Source of the DNA: Lewinellaceae bacterium SD302
GTDB taxonomy: Bacteria > Bacteroidota > Bacteroidia > Chitinophagales > Saprospiraceae
Assembly (NCBI GenBank): GCA_002591745.1
Contig: PDLQ01000023.1
Span: 1 to 64,000 of the forward strand
DNA: 64,000 nucleotides
Direction of reading: 5' to 3'
Position numbers and translations under genes: made by a program. How positions within the stretch are numbered: position 1 is the stretch's first letter; the number at the start of each line of letters is the position of its first letter. Positions 1 through 8,626 of the stretch are shown piece after piece. The notes below the pieces were generated by a model. That model was not told the DNA's origin, ran no database searches, and worked only from the letters and a program-made list of their open reading frames with translations.

Positions 1-428
1 CGACTGAAACTCTGGTGGTATACGAAGCATGATCAAGATGTCAGATACCTTAATCTACTTCACATCAGAGTTTCTTTAAAATACTGGCCGGTTAGCAAAC
101 CGCTAAAGTCCAGCTTAGAGCTTGTTTGGGAATTGCTATGAACTGAAAAACAATGATTTATGGTTCTGACTATACCATAAAATTGTGAGCTTGGCGGGTC
201 ATGCGATCTATTTTTGGCGACGCCCCAGGTTCATAAATGCTTGTTTTTCAGGAAATAGAAATCCAAACAAGCTCTTATTTCGCAATAAGCATTGCTACTT
301 TGTTAGCCATGATGACACAAATTCACTGTTCGTCCTTTGCCCTTCGAGTTGAAGCCAGGATAATTGAACATTCAGAATTTGCCGAACACCGGTATATTTC
401 AATTGAGCAAAATCTACATTATAGATTT
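1..428. other. Gene-free left edge with a MITE-like element
   Basis: I find no convincing gene here. The stretch holds a candidate short inverted-repeat element (about 118-274) and one copy of the dispersed word GCTACTTTG (294-302) pointing toward the 3' end of the YihY gene. Short open frames in this stretch have no recognisable protein features. Confidence 0.6.
118..274. mobile_element. Candidate MITE with GAGCTTGTTTGG ends
   Basis: The two ends are GAGCTTGTTTGG and its perfect complement CCAAACAAGCTC, and each is flanked by TTA, which could be a 3-bp target duplication. The interior of about 130 bp has no gene. A related start, AGAGCTTGTTCG, occurs near 60658. A 3-bp TNA duplication with such ends would fit an IS5-type parent, but that parent is not in the window. 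Confidence 0.45.
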
Positions 429-1394
429 CTATCGCTTCGCCAAAGAAGCCTTAGTCACCCCCAAATCCTTCCGGGCCTCCTCCGGCTCCTGGGTGACCAC
501 CTCTTTCACCACCCGGACGGCATGGTCTCCCGGTAAAATGGGGTGGCCACTACGACTGGCCCAAACGTAAGTGAATTCCGCACCCAGAAAAATGATCTGA
601 CTGTTGTAGTAGGTCCAGACAAGTAAGGTGATCAATGCCCCGGCTGCGCCGTAGGTAGTACTGAAGTCGCTATTACCAATGTAGAGACCGATGAGAAATT
701 TACCGATCATAAAAAGAAAGGAGGTAAAGAAGGCACCGACCCAAATGTCGCGCCATCTGGCCCTGGCATCCGGTAGAAAACGAAAAAGGCAGGCGAAGAT
801 GATGGCCGTTATGATTAGATCGAGCCCCAACGTAAAGGCCCGTAAAACCGCCGGCCCCAGCAAAGTAATAGCTTCGGCGATCTGCTCTACGAATCCTCCG
901 ACGATGGCGTTGACGACGAGAGTCACCAGTAGCATGAATCCCAATACGAGCACCATTCCAAAACTTAGTACCCGATTAAGCAGGAAAGATTTTATGGTGC
1001 TTTCGGGGCGATTTTCGATCTCCCAGATACGGTTGAGGCTGGTCTTCAGGGAATTGAACACTGTGGTAGCTGCGAATAACAATGTTCCGATCCCCAGGAG
1101 GGTTGCCCAGATACTATCGCCGGTGCGGTAAGCGCTTTCCACGATCCCCTGAAGCGTTTCGGCGGCGTCGGCTCCCAGCAGGCCATTCAATTGGTTGTAT
1201 AATTGACCGGTCACCGCTTCACGTCCCATAAAAATACTAGCTGCCGAGATTATTACGACCAGCATGGGGCCAAAAGAAAATACGGTGTAGTAAGCCAAAG
1301 AAGCTCCCAAAGTAAAAGCATCGTCCTTACCATAGTTGGTAAAGAGTTCCTTAGAGAAACTGACGATACGCTGCATCCACCGGGGTAATTTCAT
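429..1394 (-). CDS. YihY/BrkB-family inner membrane protein
   Basis: This 321-residue protein looks like a full-length member of the YihY/virulence factor BrkB family of inner-membrane proteins, once mis-assigned as ribonuclease BN. The family is multi-pass and its biochemical role is unresolved. Seen here are the N-terminal DDAFTLGASLAYYTVFSF-type segment, about six hydrophobic segments (roughly 27-55, 90-115, 140-170, 180-205, 215-240, 245-270) and the family's YYNSQIIFLGAEFTYVWA signature near the C-terminus, followed by a charged cytoplasmic tail. It starts with ATG, without a clear Shine-Dalgarno site, and is divergent from the methylmalonyl-CoA mutase gene 90 bp away. Family assignment is secure; function is not. 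Confidence 0.9.
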   Translation of the reverse strand: MKLPRWMQRIVSFSKELFTNYGKDDAFTLGASLAYYTVFSFGPMLVVIISAASIFMGREAVTGQLYNQLNGLLGADAAETLQGIVESAYRTGDSIWATLLGIGTLLFAATTVFNSLKTSLNRIWEIENRPESTIKSFLLNRVLSFGMVLVLGFMLLVTLVVNAIVGGFVEQIAEAITLLGPAVLRAFTLGLDLIITAIIFACLFRFLPDARARWRDIWVGAFFTSFLFMIGKFLIGLYIGNSDFSTTYGAAGALITLLVWTYYNSQIIFLGAEFTYVWASRSGHPILPGDHAVRVVKEVVTQEPEEARKDLGVTKASLAKR

Positions 1395-1458
1395 GCTATT
1401 AACTTGTTGGTTATTGATTAAACCGTGGTGACCGCCTTCCGTGTTCGCCGCAGTTCCG

Positions 1459-1465
1459 TAATTTG
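1459..1465 (+). promoter_or_regulatory. Putative -7 element of the mutase gene
   Basis: TAATTTG resembles the Bacteroidota -7 box (TAnnTTTG) with one base less in the spacer. It lies 18 bp before the ATG at 1484, which argues for that ATG over the upstream TTG at 1463 that overlaps the box. Confidence 0.4.
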
Positions 1466-1483
1466 CCGGTCCAACCCAAGTAT

Positions 1484-3535
1484 ATGCCCAACCGCCCCGA
1501 TTTTTCCACCACTCTCGAATGGAGCGTAATGACCGACGCCCCTAAACGCCCCAAAGTCACGCCGGGTGCCCCGCCTTTCCGTCGTGGTCCCTACGGCAGC
1601 ATGTATTCCGTGCGCCCCTGGACGATCCGCCAGTACGCAGGTTTCAGCACGGCTGAGGAAAGTAACGCCTTTTACCGTCGCAACCTGGCCGCCGGGCAAA
1701 AGGGGTTAAGCGTGGCCTTCGACCTGCCTACCCACCGGGGTTACGACAGCGACCACGAACGGGTGAAGGGAGATGTCGGCAAGGCCGGCGTGGCCATCGA
1801 CTCCGTGGAAGACATGAAGTTGCTATTCGACCAGATCCCGCTGGACAAAATGTCGGTGAGCATGACCATGAACGGAGCCGTACTGCCCATTATGTCTTTC
1901 TATATCGTAGCGGCCGAGGAGCAGGGTGTGGCCCCGGATCAGTTGGCGGGTACCATCCAGAATGATATTCTTAAGGAGTTCATGGTGCGCAATACCTACA
2001 TCTATCCGCCGGCTCCGAGCATGCGCATTATTGCCGACATCTTCGGTTATACAGCCAAAAATATGCCGCGTTTCAACAGCATCAGCATCAGCGGTTACCA
2101 CATGCACGAGGCGGGTGCGCCGGCGGCAATGGAACTGGCCTATACCCTGGCGGATGGTTTGGCTTACATAGAAGCAGGCTTGGCTGCCGGACTGGCCATC
2201 GACGACTTTGCTCCGCGACTCTCCTTCTTCTGGGGGATTGGCATGAAACACTTTACCGAAATTGCCAAGTTGCGGGCCGGAAGGCAATTATGGGCCGAAT
2301 TGGTCCAGCGCTTCGAGCCCAAAAACCGCAAAAGCCTGATGCTGCGCACCCACTGCCAGACCAGTGGTTATTCATTAACTGAACAAGACCCGTTCAACAA
2401 CGTAGCCAGAACCTGTATCGAAGCCGCAGCGGCCGTATTCGGTGGCACCCAAAGTCTGCACACCAATGCCCTGGACGAGGCCATCGCCCTGCCTACGGAC
2501 TTCAGCGCCAAGATCGCCCGTGACACCCAACTGTTCCTGCAAAAAGACACGGACATCACCAGGGCCATCGATCCCTGGGGAGGCAGTCATTACGTAGAAA
2601 AACTTACCGAGGAACTGATCAGCGAGGCACGTCAGTTGATGGAGGAGATCAAGGAAGCCGGCGGCATGTCTAAAGCCCTGGAAGCCGGTATTCCCAAACT
2701 CCGTATCGAAGAAGCCGCCGCCCGCAAACAAGCCCGGATCGATGCCGGTACGGAGCAGGTGGTGGGCGTCAACGTTTTTCAGACCAGCGAAGCCTCGGAA
2801 ATGGAACTGCTGGAAGTGGACAACGAAAGCGTCCGCAAGGGGCAAATCGAACGGCTAAAAAAACTCCGAGCCGAACGGGATGAAACCGCCGTGCAAAAAT
2901 CGCTGGCCGCCCTGACCGCAGGGGCTAACAGTGATGCCAACCTCCTGGAACTGGCCGTTACCGCCGCCCGCCAACGCGCCAGCCTGGGTGAGATCAGTGA
3001 TGCACTGGAGGAGGTATTCGGCCGCTACCGAGCCAACAACAGAATCATCAGCGGCGTTTACGCGGGTGAGATGACGAATAAAGACCGACTGGAAGCCGTG
3101 CGCGCCCAGGCCGCCCGTTTTCAAGAACTGGATGGCCGCCGCCCGCGCATTATGATCGCCAAACTCGGTCAGGACGGCCACGACCGAGGCGCCAAGGTGA
3201 TTGCCACCGGCTTCGCCGATCTCGGTTTTGACGTGGACGTTGGGCCACTTTTCCAGACGCCGGCCGAAGCCGCCCGTCAGGCGGTGGAAAACGATGTCCA
3301 TCTACTGGGCATCTCCAGCCTGGCGGCGGGCCACAAAACCCTGGTGCCGGAAACCATCGCCGAACTAAAAAAGTACGGACGGGAGGACATGCTCGTGATC
3401 GTCGGCGGCGTCATACCTCCGGCAGATTACGAATTCCTCTACGACCGTGGGGTCGCCGGGGTGTTTGGGCCCGGGACGAATATCGCGAAGGCAGCGGAGG
3501 ATATCCTGGGGATTATGCTGGCGGGTTACGGATAA
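1484..3535 (+). CDS. Methylmalonyl-CoA mutase, catalytic B12-binding subunit
   Basis: The enzyme interconverts (R)-methylmalonyl-CoA and succinyl-CoA using adenosylcobalamin, linking propionate and odd-chain metabolism to the citric acid cycle. The N-terminal barrel carries the substrate-binding YGSM and YAGFST signatures and the [12 protein letters not shown] block. The C-terminal cobalamin domain has the base-off motif D564-x-H566-D-R-G569, followed by GxxS and GGV/GxG loops. From the ATG at 1484 the protein has 683 residues, slightly shorter than the usual 710-730 because the N-terminal extension is short; an in-frame ATG at 1529 is an alternative start. No small subunit (MutA), MeaB or epimerase gene is adjacent, so the partner is encoded elsewhere or the enzyme is a homodimer. 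Assignment to the mutase family is firm; isobutyryl-CoA mutase is less likely because the protein keeps the fused barrel-plus-B12 layout. Confidence 0.93.
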   Translation: MPNRPDFSTTLEWSVMTDAPKRPKVTPGAPPFRRGPYGSMYSVRPWTIRQYAGFSTAEESNAFYRRNLAAGQKGLSVAFDLPTHRGYDSDHERVKGDVGKAGVAIDSVEDMKLLFDQIPLDKMSVSMTMNGAVLPIMSFYIVAAEEQGVAPDQLAGTIQNDILKEFMVRNTYIYPPAPSMRIIADIFGYTAKNMPRFNSISISGYHMHEAGAPAAMELAYTLADGLAYIEAGLAAGLAIDDFAPRLSFFWGIGMKHFTEIAKLRAGRQLWAELVQRFEPKNRKSLMLRTHCQTSGYSLTEQDPFNNVARTCIEAAAAVFGGTQSLHTNALDEAIALPTDFSAKIARDTQLFLQKDTDITRAIDPWGGSHYVEKLTEELISEARQLMEEIKEAGGMSKALEAGIPKLRIEEAAARKQARIDAGTEQVVGVNVFQTSEASEMELLEVDNESVRKGQIERLKKLRAERDETAVQKSLAALTAGANSDANLLELAVTAARQRASLGEISDALEEVFGRYRANNRIISGVYAGEMTNKDRLEAVRAQAARFQELDGRRPRIMIAKLGQDGHDRGAKVIATGFADLGFDVDVGPLFQTPAEAARQAVENDVHLLGISSLAAGHKTLVPETIAELKKYGREDMLVIVGGVIPPADYEFLYDRGVAGVFGPGTNIAKAAEDILGIMLAGYG

Positions 3536-3610
3536 TTGATTTTCGGCCTGTAACATTGTCCATCTAAGCGCATAAAGAGGTGTTGTTAACCCAAGTAATA
3601 AATACCCCCG

Positions 3611-4366
3611 ATGCGAATACTCGCTTTATTGTTCCTACTGACCGGTCTGCTGGCTTGCGGCGGCGAATCCGCCGCTTCCAAAACCGGAAACTACTTGAAC
3701 GAAACGATGACCGAAGCCGAAGCCGCACTCGGCTACTCCGCTTCCAGTTTCGGCTGCCTGACTGAAGAAGGGCCGTCGCTTTGCACTTTTCTTGACGAGA
3801 CCCTGATCCGTAAATACCTCGGTGACGACTACGAGGAAATGCCATACAAAGCAACTGAACGCGGGATGCTTTCCACTTGTAGCTACCAACGGGAAGACCA
3901 AGACCGAATGGTGACCGTAAAAGCCGGAACGATGAGCATGGAAGTGCCCGCCACGCTGACCATCAGCCTGAACGGTGTCCGGGAGATGAAGGGAGACGCC
4001 CTGTCTCGCTTCAAAAACGAATACCGTACCCTCACGGAAAAAGAGACCGAAAGAGTGCAAACGGAAATGAAAGCCGCCCTGGCGGAAAAAGTGAAGCGGG
4101 GCGAGATCACCGAAGAACAGGCCGAAATGGCCGGTTCATTTGGCGGTGCCATCGGCAAAGCCCGCTACGCGCCCGTGGACGGATTGGGCGACCACGCCGT
4201 TTGGGGCAACGCCCTGCCGGACCGGGAGCCGGAAAGTTCAGGTTCGCTCTACGTATTGAGTGGCAACACCACCTTCGCCGTCAACGTGGACCTGACCACT
4301 ACCAAGGAAGAAGCCAGGGCCGCGGCCATTGAAATTGCGCGTTCGGTGATGGGGAAGTGTGATTAG
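3611..4366 (+). CDS. Hypothetical lipoprotein
   Basis: A 251-residue protein of unknown function. The first 17 residues form a lipoprotein signal peptide ending in a lipobox (TGLLAC), so it is probably anchored to the periplasmic or outer-membrane face. The mature part is mixed charged and polar, with a helical, Glu/Lys-rich stretch around residues 130-170 and three or four further cysteines in the first half that could form disulfides. It follows the mutase gene by 75 bp on the same strand and ends at a strong hairpin. I recognise no family. Confidence 0.75.
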   Translation: MRILALLFLLTGLLACGGESAASKTGNYLNETMTEAEAALGYSASSFGCLTEEGPSLCTFLDETLIRKYLGDDYEEMPYKATERGMLSTCSYQREDQDRMVTVKAGTMSMEVPATLTISLNGVREMKGDALSRFKNEYRTLTEKETERVQTEMKAALAEKVKRGEITEEQAEMAGSFGGAIGKARYAPVDGLGDHAVWGNALPDREPESSGSLYVLSGNTTFAVNVDLTTTKEEARAAAIEIARSVMGKCD

Positions 4367-4403
4367 CAAAAGACGACCTTCCTCCTCTGTTGGTCACAAA
4401 ATT

Positions 4404-4440
4404 TTATCGGCCGTGGAAAAGTATATTTCACGGCCGATAA
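4404..4440. terminator. Bidirectional hairpin between convergent genes
   Basis: Perfect 12-bp arms TTATCGGCCGTG and CACGGCCGATAA surround a 13-base loop. The hairpin lies between a plus-strand lipoprotein gene and a minus-strand lipoprotein gene that converge, so it probably stops both transcripts. Confidence 0.7.
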
Positions 4441-4479
4441 TGTTGTTTAAAGCTTGATCCACTATATGATGGCACTGTT

Positions 4480-5067
4480 TTATTCCAGGTGCCGGGCGTT
4501 GATGTATTTGACCTGGCAACTGTCGTTGCTTAAAATAAGGTCATACTCCGCGAAGTCCACGTAGCGAATGATTCCAACGATAGAATCTTCCGCATAAACT
4601 CTACCCGTAAAATAAGGCATAGCTGAGACTCCGCTGATCATATAATTTGGATCTCCCGATAAAGGAAAAGCAATTCCATCAGTAGAATCTTGCACGGCGA
4701 ATCTTCGGGCCCGACCTCTTTCCAGGAGCCGAATTGTTGTGTTATATCTATACACATAAGAAGTGTACTCTCCCAGATCGTTCAACCAAATACTATCTTC
4801 AATGGTGACGAGGTGCTCTAGTGCAACCACGCATCCTTCCATAGTTGAGTAGTATTGACCATCCATTATTTCTGAACAGATAAACTCACCGATTGGTAAT
4901 TGTGGCGTGTCACAAATACAACTGTCCTGAGGCGTAAGCGTAAATCCGGGGAGGCAAATAACGGGTTGCTCTTCTTCGATTTCCGGGGTAATCGGTGTTT
5001 CCCGGCAGCCGTAGGCTAATAAGATAGCAATAAGGATAAGCCCGGACTTTTTAACAAGTTGATTCAT
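4480..5067 (-). CDS. Tandem-duplicated lipoprotein, second copy
   Basis: This 195-residue lipoprotein has a signal peptide ending in LLAYGC and a mature N-terminus beginning RETPITPEIEEEQP. It is closely similar to the protein encoded immediately upstream (5064-5654): both share the RETPITPEIEEEQPV start, the GFTLTPQDSCIC segment, the MPYFTG block, IIRYVD and the C-terminal DSCQVKYINA ending. Six cysteines in the mature part are conserved between the two and may form disulfides. The two genes overlap by four bases, so they are translationally coupled. Function unknown; I do not recognise a domain. Confidence 0.75.
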   Translation of the reverse strand: MNQLVKKSGLILIAILLAYGCRETPITPEIEEEQPVICLPGFTLTPQDSCICDTPQLPIGEFICSEIMDGQYYSTMEGCVVALEHLVTIEDSIWLNDLGEYTSYVYRYNTTIRLLERGRARRFAVQDSTDGIAFPLSGDPNYMISGVSAMPYFTGRVYAEDSIVGIIRYVDFAEYDLILSNDSCQVKYINARHLE

Positions 5068-5654
5068 TCTAGATGTTGAGCGTTAATGTATTTGACCTGA
5101 CAGCTGTCGTCATCTACAATGAGATCATAATCCGTAATATCTACGTATCGTATTATTCCAATGATAGAGTCTTCAGCATAGATTTTACCAGTGAAATAGG
5201 GCATGGCAAAGTTTTCCTGGGAAATGTAATTGGATTCCGCCGCTACGGGAAACCCTATACCGTCGGCAGTCCCATCAATAGAAAATCTTTTTGCCTGCCT
5301 ACGAGACATATTCATTAGTGAAGAATTGTACAAGTAGATATAACTCCATAATTGTCCAGCATTATCATTGGTCCAAACACTATCCCCAACTGCAATAACG
5401 TGCTCTAATTCAACTAAGCAACCTTGCATTGTAGCGTAATATTCATCATCCGCAATTTCCGTACAAATGAACTCTCCCACTGTTTGGCGCGGACTGTTAC
5501 AAATACAACTGTCTTGTGGGGTAAGCGTGAAGCCCTGAAGACAAGTAACTGGTTGCTCCTCTTCTATCTCCGGGGTTATGGGTGTTTCCCGGCAGGCCAG
5601 GACGCAAAAGACGATCAGATTCACGAAAAACAGCTGGCTGATGTGTAATTTCAT
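5064..5654 (-). CDS. Tandem-duplicated lipoprotein, first copy
   Basis: A 196-residue lipoprotein with a signal peptide ending in VLAC, paralogous to its downstream neighbour along its whole length. The arms that differ most are the signal peptides and the middle third, while the first 25 mature residues and the C-terminal 15 are nearly identical. This suggests a tandem duplication followed by divergence. It is the promoter-proximal gene of a two-gene unit; no clear TAnnTTTG box is visible upstream. Function unknown. Confidence 0.75.
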   Translation of the reverse strand: MKLHISQLFFVNLIVFCVLACRETPITPEIEEEQPVTCLQGFTLTPQDSCICNSPRQTVGEFICTEIADDEYYATMQGCLVELEHVIAVGDSVWTNDNAGQLWSYIYLYNSSLMNMSRRQAKRFSIDGTADGIGFPVAAESNYISQENFAMPYFTGKIYAEDSIIGIIRYVDITDYDLIVDDDSCQVKYINAQHLE

Positions 5655-6024
5655 GTCGATATAATTTTTGTAGAGCGATAGTAAATTAGCAATTAATTGC
5701 CCACGACTACAAGCGGGATGTTTTATTAACCTGAGTTTAACGGTTCAAGTAATCTGATAGAGCTCTTCGGCTGAACGGACGTTGACGGTCTGGTTCGTCC
5801 GCCGAGTGGGTTTCAACATCTTACTGGTTGATTATCAAGAGATAGAAACACTATAAGAGGAATAATCTTTCGGCCGACGCCAGCCGCGTCTGACTCAGTC
5901 AAGCCGGATACACTCCTCCGTGGTGTTTCGATGGACGATTTTATCGGTCCTTCCCCATCACCCTTCGGTCAAAAGTTAACCCTGCTACTTTGCCAGTCAA
6001 AAAGATGCCAGTACCTTTGGCCCC
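5655..6024. other. Divergent intergenic region before tatC
   Basis: No gene is visible. The region separates the lipoprotein pair from tatC and carries one dispersed word at 5984-5992 close to the tatC start. Short GC-rich inverted segments around 5768-5805 are too weak to name. Confidence 0.5.
5984..6000 (+). promoter_or_regulatory. Dispersed word before tatC, promoter-like
   Basis: GCTACTTTGCCAGTCAA is a copy of the word found 24 times in this window. Its TACTTTG portion resembles a Bacteroidota -7 box and stands about 33 bp before the tatC ATG at 6025, in the sense direction. Promoter function is an inference from position. Confidence 0.45.
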
Positions 6025-6891
6025 ATGCCACTAGATCAGGTAGACGTAGATAAATGGGAATACGACGATGCGGGGAAACCCGTACTCGCCCAGGAGACCG
6101 AAATGTCCTTTCTCGATCACCTGGAAGAACTGCGCTGGCACATCATCCGGGCGTTGATCGCCATTGCCGTATGCGGGGTGGTGCTGTTCATCTTCCGGGA
6201 GTGGTATTTCCGCCACATCCTCTTTGGCACCAACTACGACGACTTCCTTAGTTATCAGTGGTTTTGCCAGCTTTCTAACTGGTTGGGTACGGGAGACGCG
6301 CTGTGCATGACCGGGCCAAACGTTGCCATCCAGGCCACGGAGTTTGGTGAGCAGTTCATTACGGCCATCAAAATGTCGTTTGTGGGGGGATTCGTACTGG
6401 CCTTCCCTTACGTATTTTACCAGGTCTGGCTATTCATCCGGCCGGGGCTTTACGAGGAAGAGCAAAAGGCCACGCGGGGCGTGATCTTCGTCTGCTCCCT
6501 ACTTTTTTTCATCGGTATCGCCTTTGGGTATTTCGTCATCGCGCCCTTCGGCACCAACTTTTTGATGGGCTTCCAGGTGGGCGGTGCCGTGAACCAGCCC
6601 AAGATGGGCTCCATGATCAATTATATGGTCATGTTTACCCTGCCCGCAGCCCTCATCTTCGAGTTGCCGGTATTGATCCATTTCCTGTCCCGTTTCGGGC
6701 TGGTTACGGCCCAGGCGATGCGGACCTACCGTCGCCATAGCCTAGTGGGCATTCTCGTCCTGGCCAGCGTCCTTACACCGCCGGACGTGGTAACCCAGGT
6801 ACTGATTGCCATTCCGCTCTACTTGCTATACGAGATCAGTATTTTCATCGCCAAACGGGGAGAAAAGGCTTATCAGCAATCTCTGGAGTAA
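6025..6891 (+). CDS. tatC: Sec-independent protein translocase TatC
   Basis: TatC is the integral membrane core of the twin-arginine translocase and, with TatB/TatA, recognises RR signal peptides and exports folded proteins. This 288-residue protein shows the diagnostic start EMSFLDHLEELRWHIIRA, followed by six hydrophobic segments (roughly 35-55, 115-145, 157-180, 195-225, 240-258, 260-275) and the family's FxxFEFPVLIHFL-like segment in the form LIFELPVLIHFLSRFG. A 95-residue periplasmic first loop with two cysteines is longer than in E. coli TatC, as is usual in Bacteroidota. The ATG at 6006 is out of frame, so the ATG at 6025 is the start. No tatA is adjacent. Confidence 0.95.
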   Translation: MPLDQVDVDKWEYDDAGKPVLAQETEMSFLDHLEELRWHIIRALIAIAVCGVVLFIFREWYFRHILFGTNYDDFLSYQWFCQLSNWLGTGDALCMTGPNVAIQATEFGEQFITAIKMSFVGGFVLAFPYVFYQVWLFIRPGLYEEEQKATRGVIFVCSLLFFIGIAFGYFVIAPFGTNFLMGFQVGGAVNQPKMGSMINYMVMFTLPAALIFELPVLIHFLSRFGLVTAQAMRTYRRHSLVGILVLASVLTPPDVVTQVLIAIPLYLLYEISIFIAKRGEKAYQQSLE

Positions 6892-6898
6892 GTCATTC

Positions 6899-6981
6899 AA
6901 CAATTCTGACTCAACATTTTGCTCACGTGATGTATATGTGTGATGATTAAGTGAGAGTGACAAGTGTTGAACCAGAATTGC
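6899..6981. terminator. Imperfect long hairpin between tatC and the regulator
   Basis: The segment beginning CAATTCTGACTCAACA is matched, imperfectly, by the complement ending TGTTGAACCAGAATTG about 35 bp later. The two genes here converge, so the structure may end both transcripts. A dispersed word follows at 6999-7007. Confidence 0.4.
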
Positions 6982-7015
6982 CAAATGAATCTTGACTTCA
7001 AAGTAGCAGTGGTTT

Positions 7016-7672
7016 TCAGACCAGTCCGTTCCGCACCGCGTAAAGTACCAGCCCCGCAATATTTTTCGCCCCGATCTTATCCTGAAGATTCCGCCGGTGA
7101 CCATCTACGGTCCGGACGCTGATGTAGAGTTTCTCGGCGATTTCCTTACTGGTCAATTCCTTGCAGATGAGGTCCAGCACTTCGAACTCGCGATCGCTGA
7201 GTTTCTGATGAATGAAGCCATTGGAAGGCAACTCCACTTTTTTGCGGCCACTTTTGAGCAGTGCCTTGGAGACGTAGTCCCGAAAGTAGATGCCGTTTTC
7301 GCAGACTTGGTGGATAGCCTTGCGCACGATCTTGGGGTGCTCATCTTTGAGCAAGAAGCCCGAAGCGCCGGCGTTCATCAGGTGAGCGATGAGGCGTTCG
7401 CTCTCGTGCATGGTGAGCATAATGACCTTGGTGTCGGGCGCGTCGATCTGGAGACGATCCAGGGTTTCCATCCCGTCCATAATGGGCATTTCCACGTCGA
7501 GTAGCACTACGTCAACCGGTTCGAAGCGGAGGCGTTCAAAGAATTGACGGCCGTGATCGGCTTCGAATACGACGTCGAAGGCGGGGTCCTCTGCCAGAAT
7601 TAGTTTGAGGCCACCACGGAAAAGTTGCTGATCATCGACCAGCGCAATACGAATTTTACTTGCTTGTTCCAT
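7016..7672 (-). CDS. NarL/FixJ-family response regulator
   Basis: A 218-residue DNA-binding response regulator. The receiver domain (about 1-125) has the acidic pair DD near residue 13, the phosphoacceptor Asp in VVLLDVEMP, the conserved Thr in IMLTMHES and the Lys in FLLKDE. The C-terminal LuxR-type helix-turn-helix (about 150-215) reads LSDREFEVLDLICKELTSKE with TVDGHRRNLQDKIG as recognition helix. It is the last gene of a four-gene minus-strand cluster and lies about 100 bp downstream of a NarX-type histidine kinase, its obvious partner. Targets are unknown. Its 3' end is overlapped by nothing, but a dispersed word lies just beyond the stop. Confidence 0.93.
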   Translation of the reverse strand: MEQASKIRIALVDDQQLFRGGLKLILAEDPAFDVVFEADHGRQFFERLRFEPVDVVLLDVEMPIMDGMETLDRLQIDAPDTKVIMLTMHESERLIAHLMNAGASGFLLKDEHPKIVRKAIHQVCENGIYFRDYVSKALLKSGRKKVELPSNGFIHQKLSDREFEVLDLICKELTSKEIAEKLYISVRTVDGHRRNLQDKIGAKNIAGLVLYAVRNGLV

Positions 7673-7774
7673 ATCAAAAGCATTATGGGTTTTATAACTA
7701 AGGGAAAAGGGTAAAGGAGCTTATCTAACTAATAAATTGGGGTCTTTCGAAGGAAACTATAATTCAAGTCAGCT

Positions 7775-8626
7775 CTAATCTTCTTTCCAATGAGATATGG
7801 GAACGCTTACGTTTAATTTGAGGCCTTGGCCGGGAGCGCTGATAAATTCAAACTTGCCACCGACAAGGGTGACGCGGGTTTCGATATTCTTGAGCCCCAG
7901 CCCGGGCTTGAGGTCTTTGGTTTCAATACCAGTACCGTCGTCCTGGTAGGTGAATAATAGCTGATTGTCCCGACGGTGAAAGGCAACCAGGATGTTTTGG
8001 GCATTAGCGTGTTTGATCGTGTTGTTGATCATTTCCTGCAACACCCGGTAGAGCGCCAGTTCGGTCTTTTTCGGAACCCGGACGCTGGCGGGCAATTCGA
8101 GGGGGCCGCTTTCGGCTCCATTTTCCAGCACTGCTACTTTGCTAGTCACACTGATCTTTCCTCCCCGGTCGATCCGTTCACACAAATCCTCGGCGGCGGC
8201 GAAAAGCCCGAACTTTTGCAACTCCGGCGGAAAGAGATCGTGGGTGATCCGTCGGGCACTATTGAGGATGTTACCCAGGATATCCAGCGAGTCATTGCGG
8301 AGTTCAACGTTTTCCTTTCGTTGCTCATCCAGCGTGAGTTGACCGATAAAGAGTCTCACCGCGCTGAGCTTGCTACCGATCTCGTCGTGGAGGTCGGCGG
8401 CGATGCGGCTGCGCTCTTCTTCCTGCACGTCGATAGCGGCTTTGAGCAATTCTTTCTGGTGCTTTTTTTCTTCCTCCTGGCGCAACCGTTGTTGCTCCTG
8501 GATACGCCGTTGGTAGACGATGAAGAAGATCACCAGACTGACCGCCAGCACCAACATCCCGACGACTCCGCTCAGCAGCAAGGTCAGTGGAAGGTCAGTT
8601 GTGGGGGTGGTCGTTTGCGAATCCAT
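7775..8626 (-). CDS. NarX-type sensor histidine kinase (HisKA_3)
   Basis: A 283-residue kinase with one N-terminal membrane helix (about 14-36), a charged coiled-coil linker rich in Glu, Gln and Arg, a HisKA_3 dimerisation domain with the H-box EEERSRIAADLHDEIG, and an HATPase domain with N-box QEMINNTIKHANAQN, G1 DDGTGIE and G2 GLGLKNIETR. It has no extracellular sensor domain of its own. The upstream membrane protein overlaps its first 43 bases in another frame, and may therefore supply sensing. A copy of the dispersed word (8143-8151) sits inside this gene and encodes the peptide TSKVAV. The expected partner is the response regulator at 7016-7672. Confidence 0.92.
   Translation of the reverse strand: MDSQTTTPTTDLPLTLLLSGVVGMLVLAVSLVIFFIVYQRRIQEQQRLRQEEEKKHQKELLKAAIDVQEEERSRIAADLHDEIGSKLSAVRLFIGQLTLDEQRKENVELRNDSLDILGNILNSARRITHDLFPPELQKFGLFAAAEDLCERIDRGGKISVTSKVAVLENGAESGPLELPASVRVPKKTELALYRVLQEMINNTIKHANAQNILVAFHRRDNQLLFTYQDDGTGIETKDLKPGLGLKNIETRVTLVGGKFEFISAPGQGLKLNVSVPISHWKED

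Noticed and set aside
237-570. Two short plus-strand open frames at the left edge
   Set aside because: They overlap the YihY gene end and the candidate MITE, with compositions unlike protein; probably chance frames.
8584-8626. Frameshift joining the membrane protein and kinase into one gene
   Set aside because: Both frames have their own good start or stop and the kinase has its own membrane helix; a 43-bp overlap is enough explanation.
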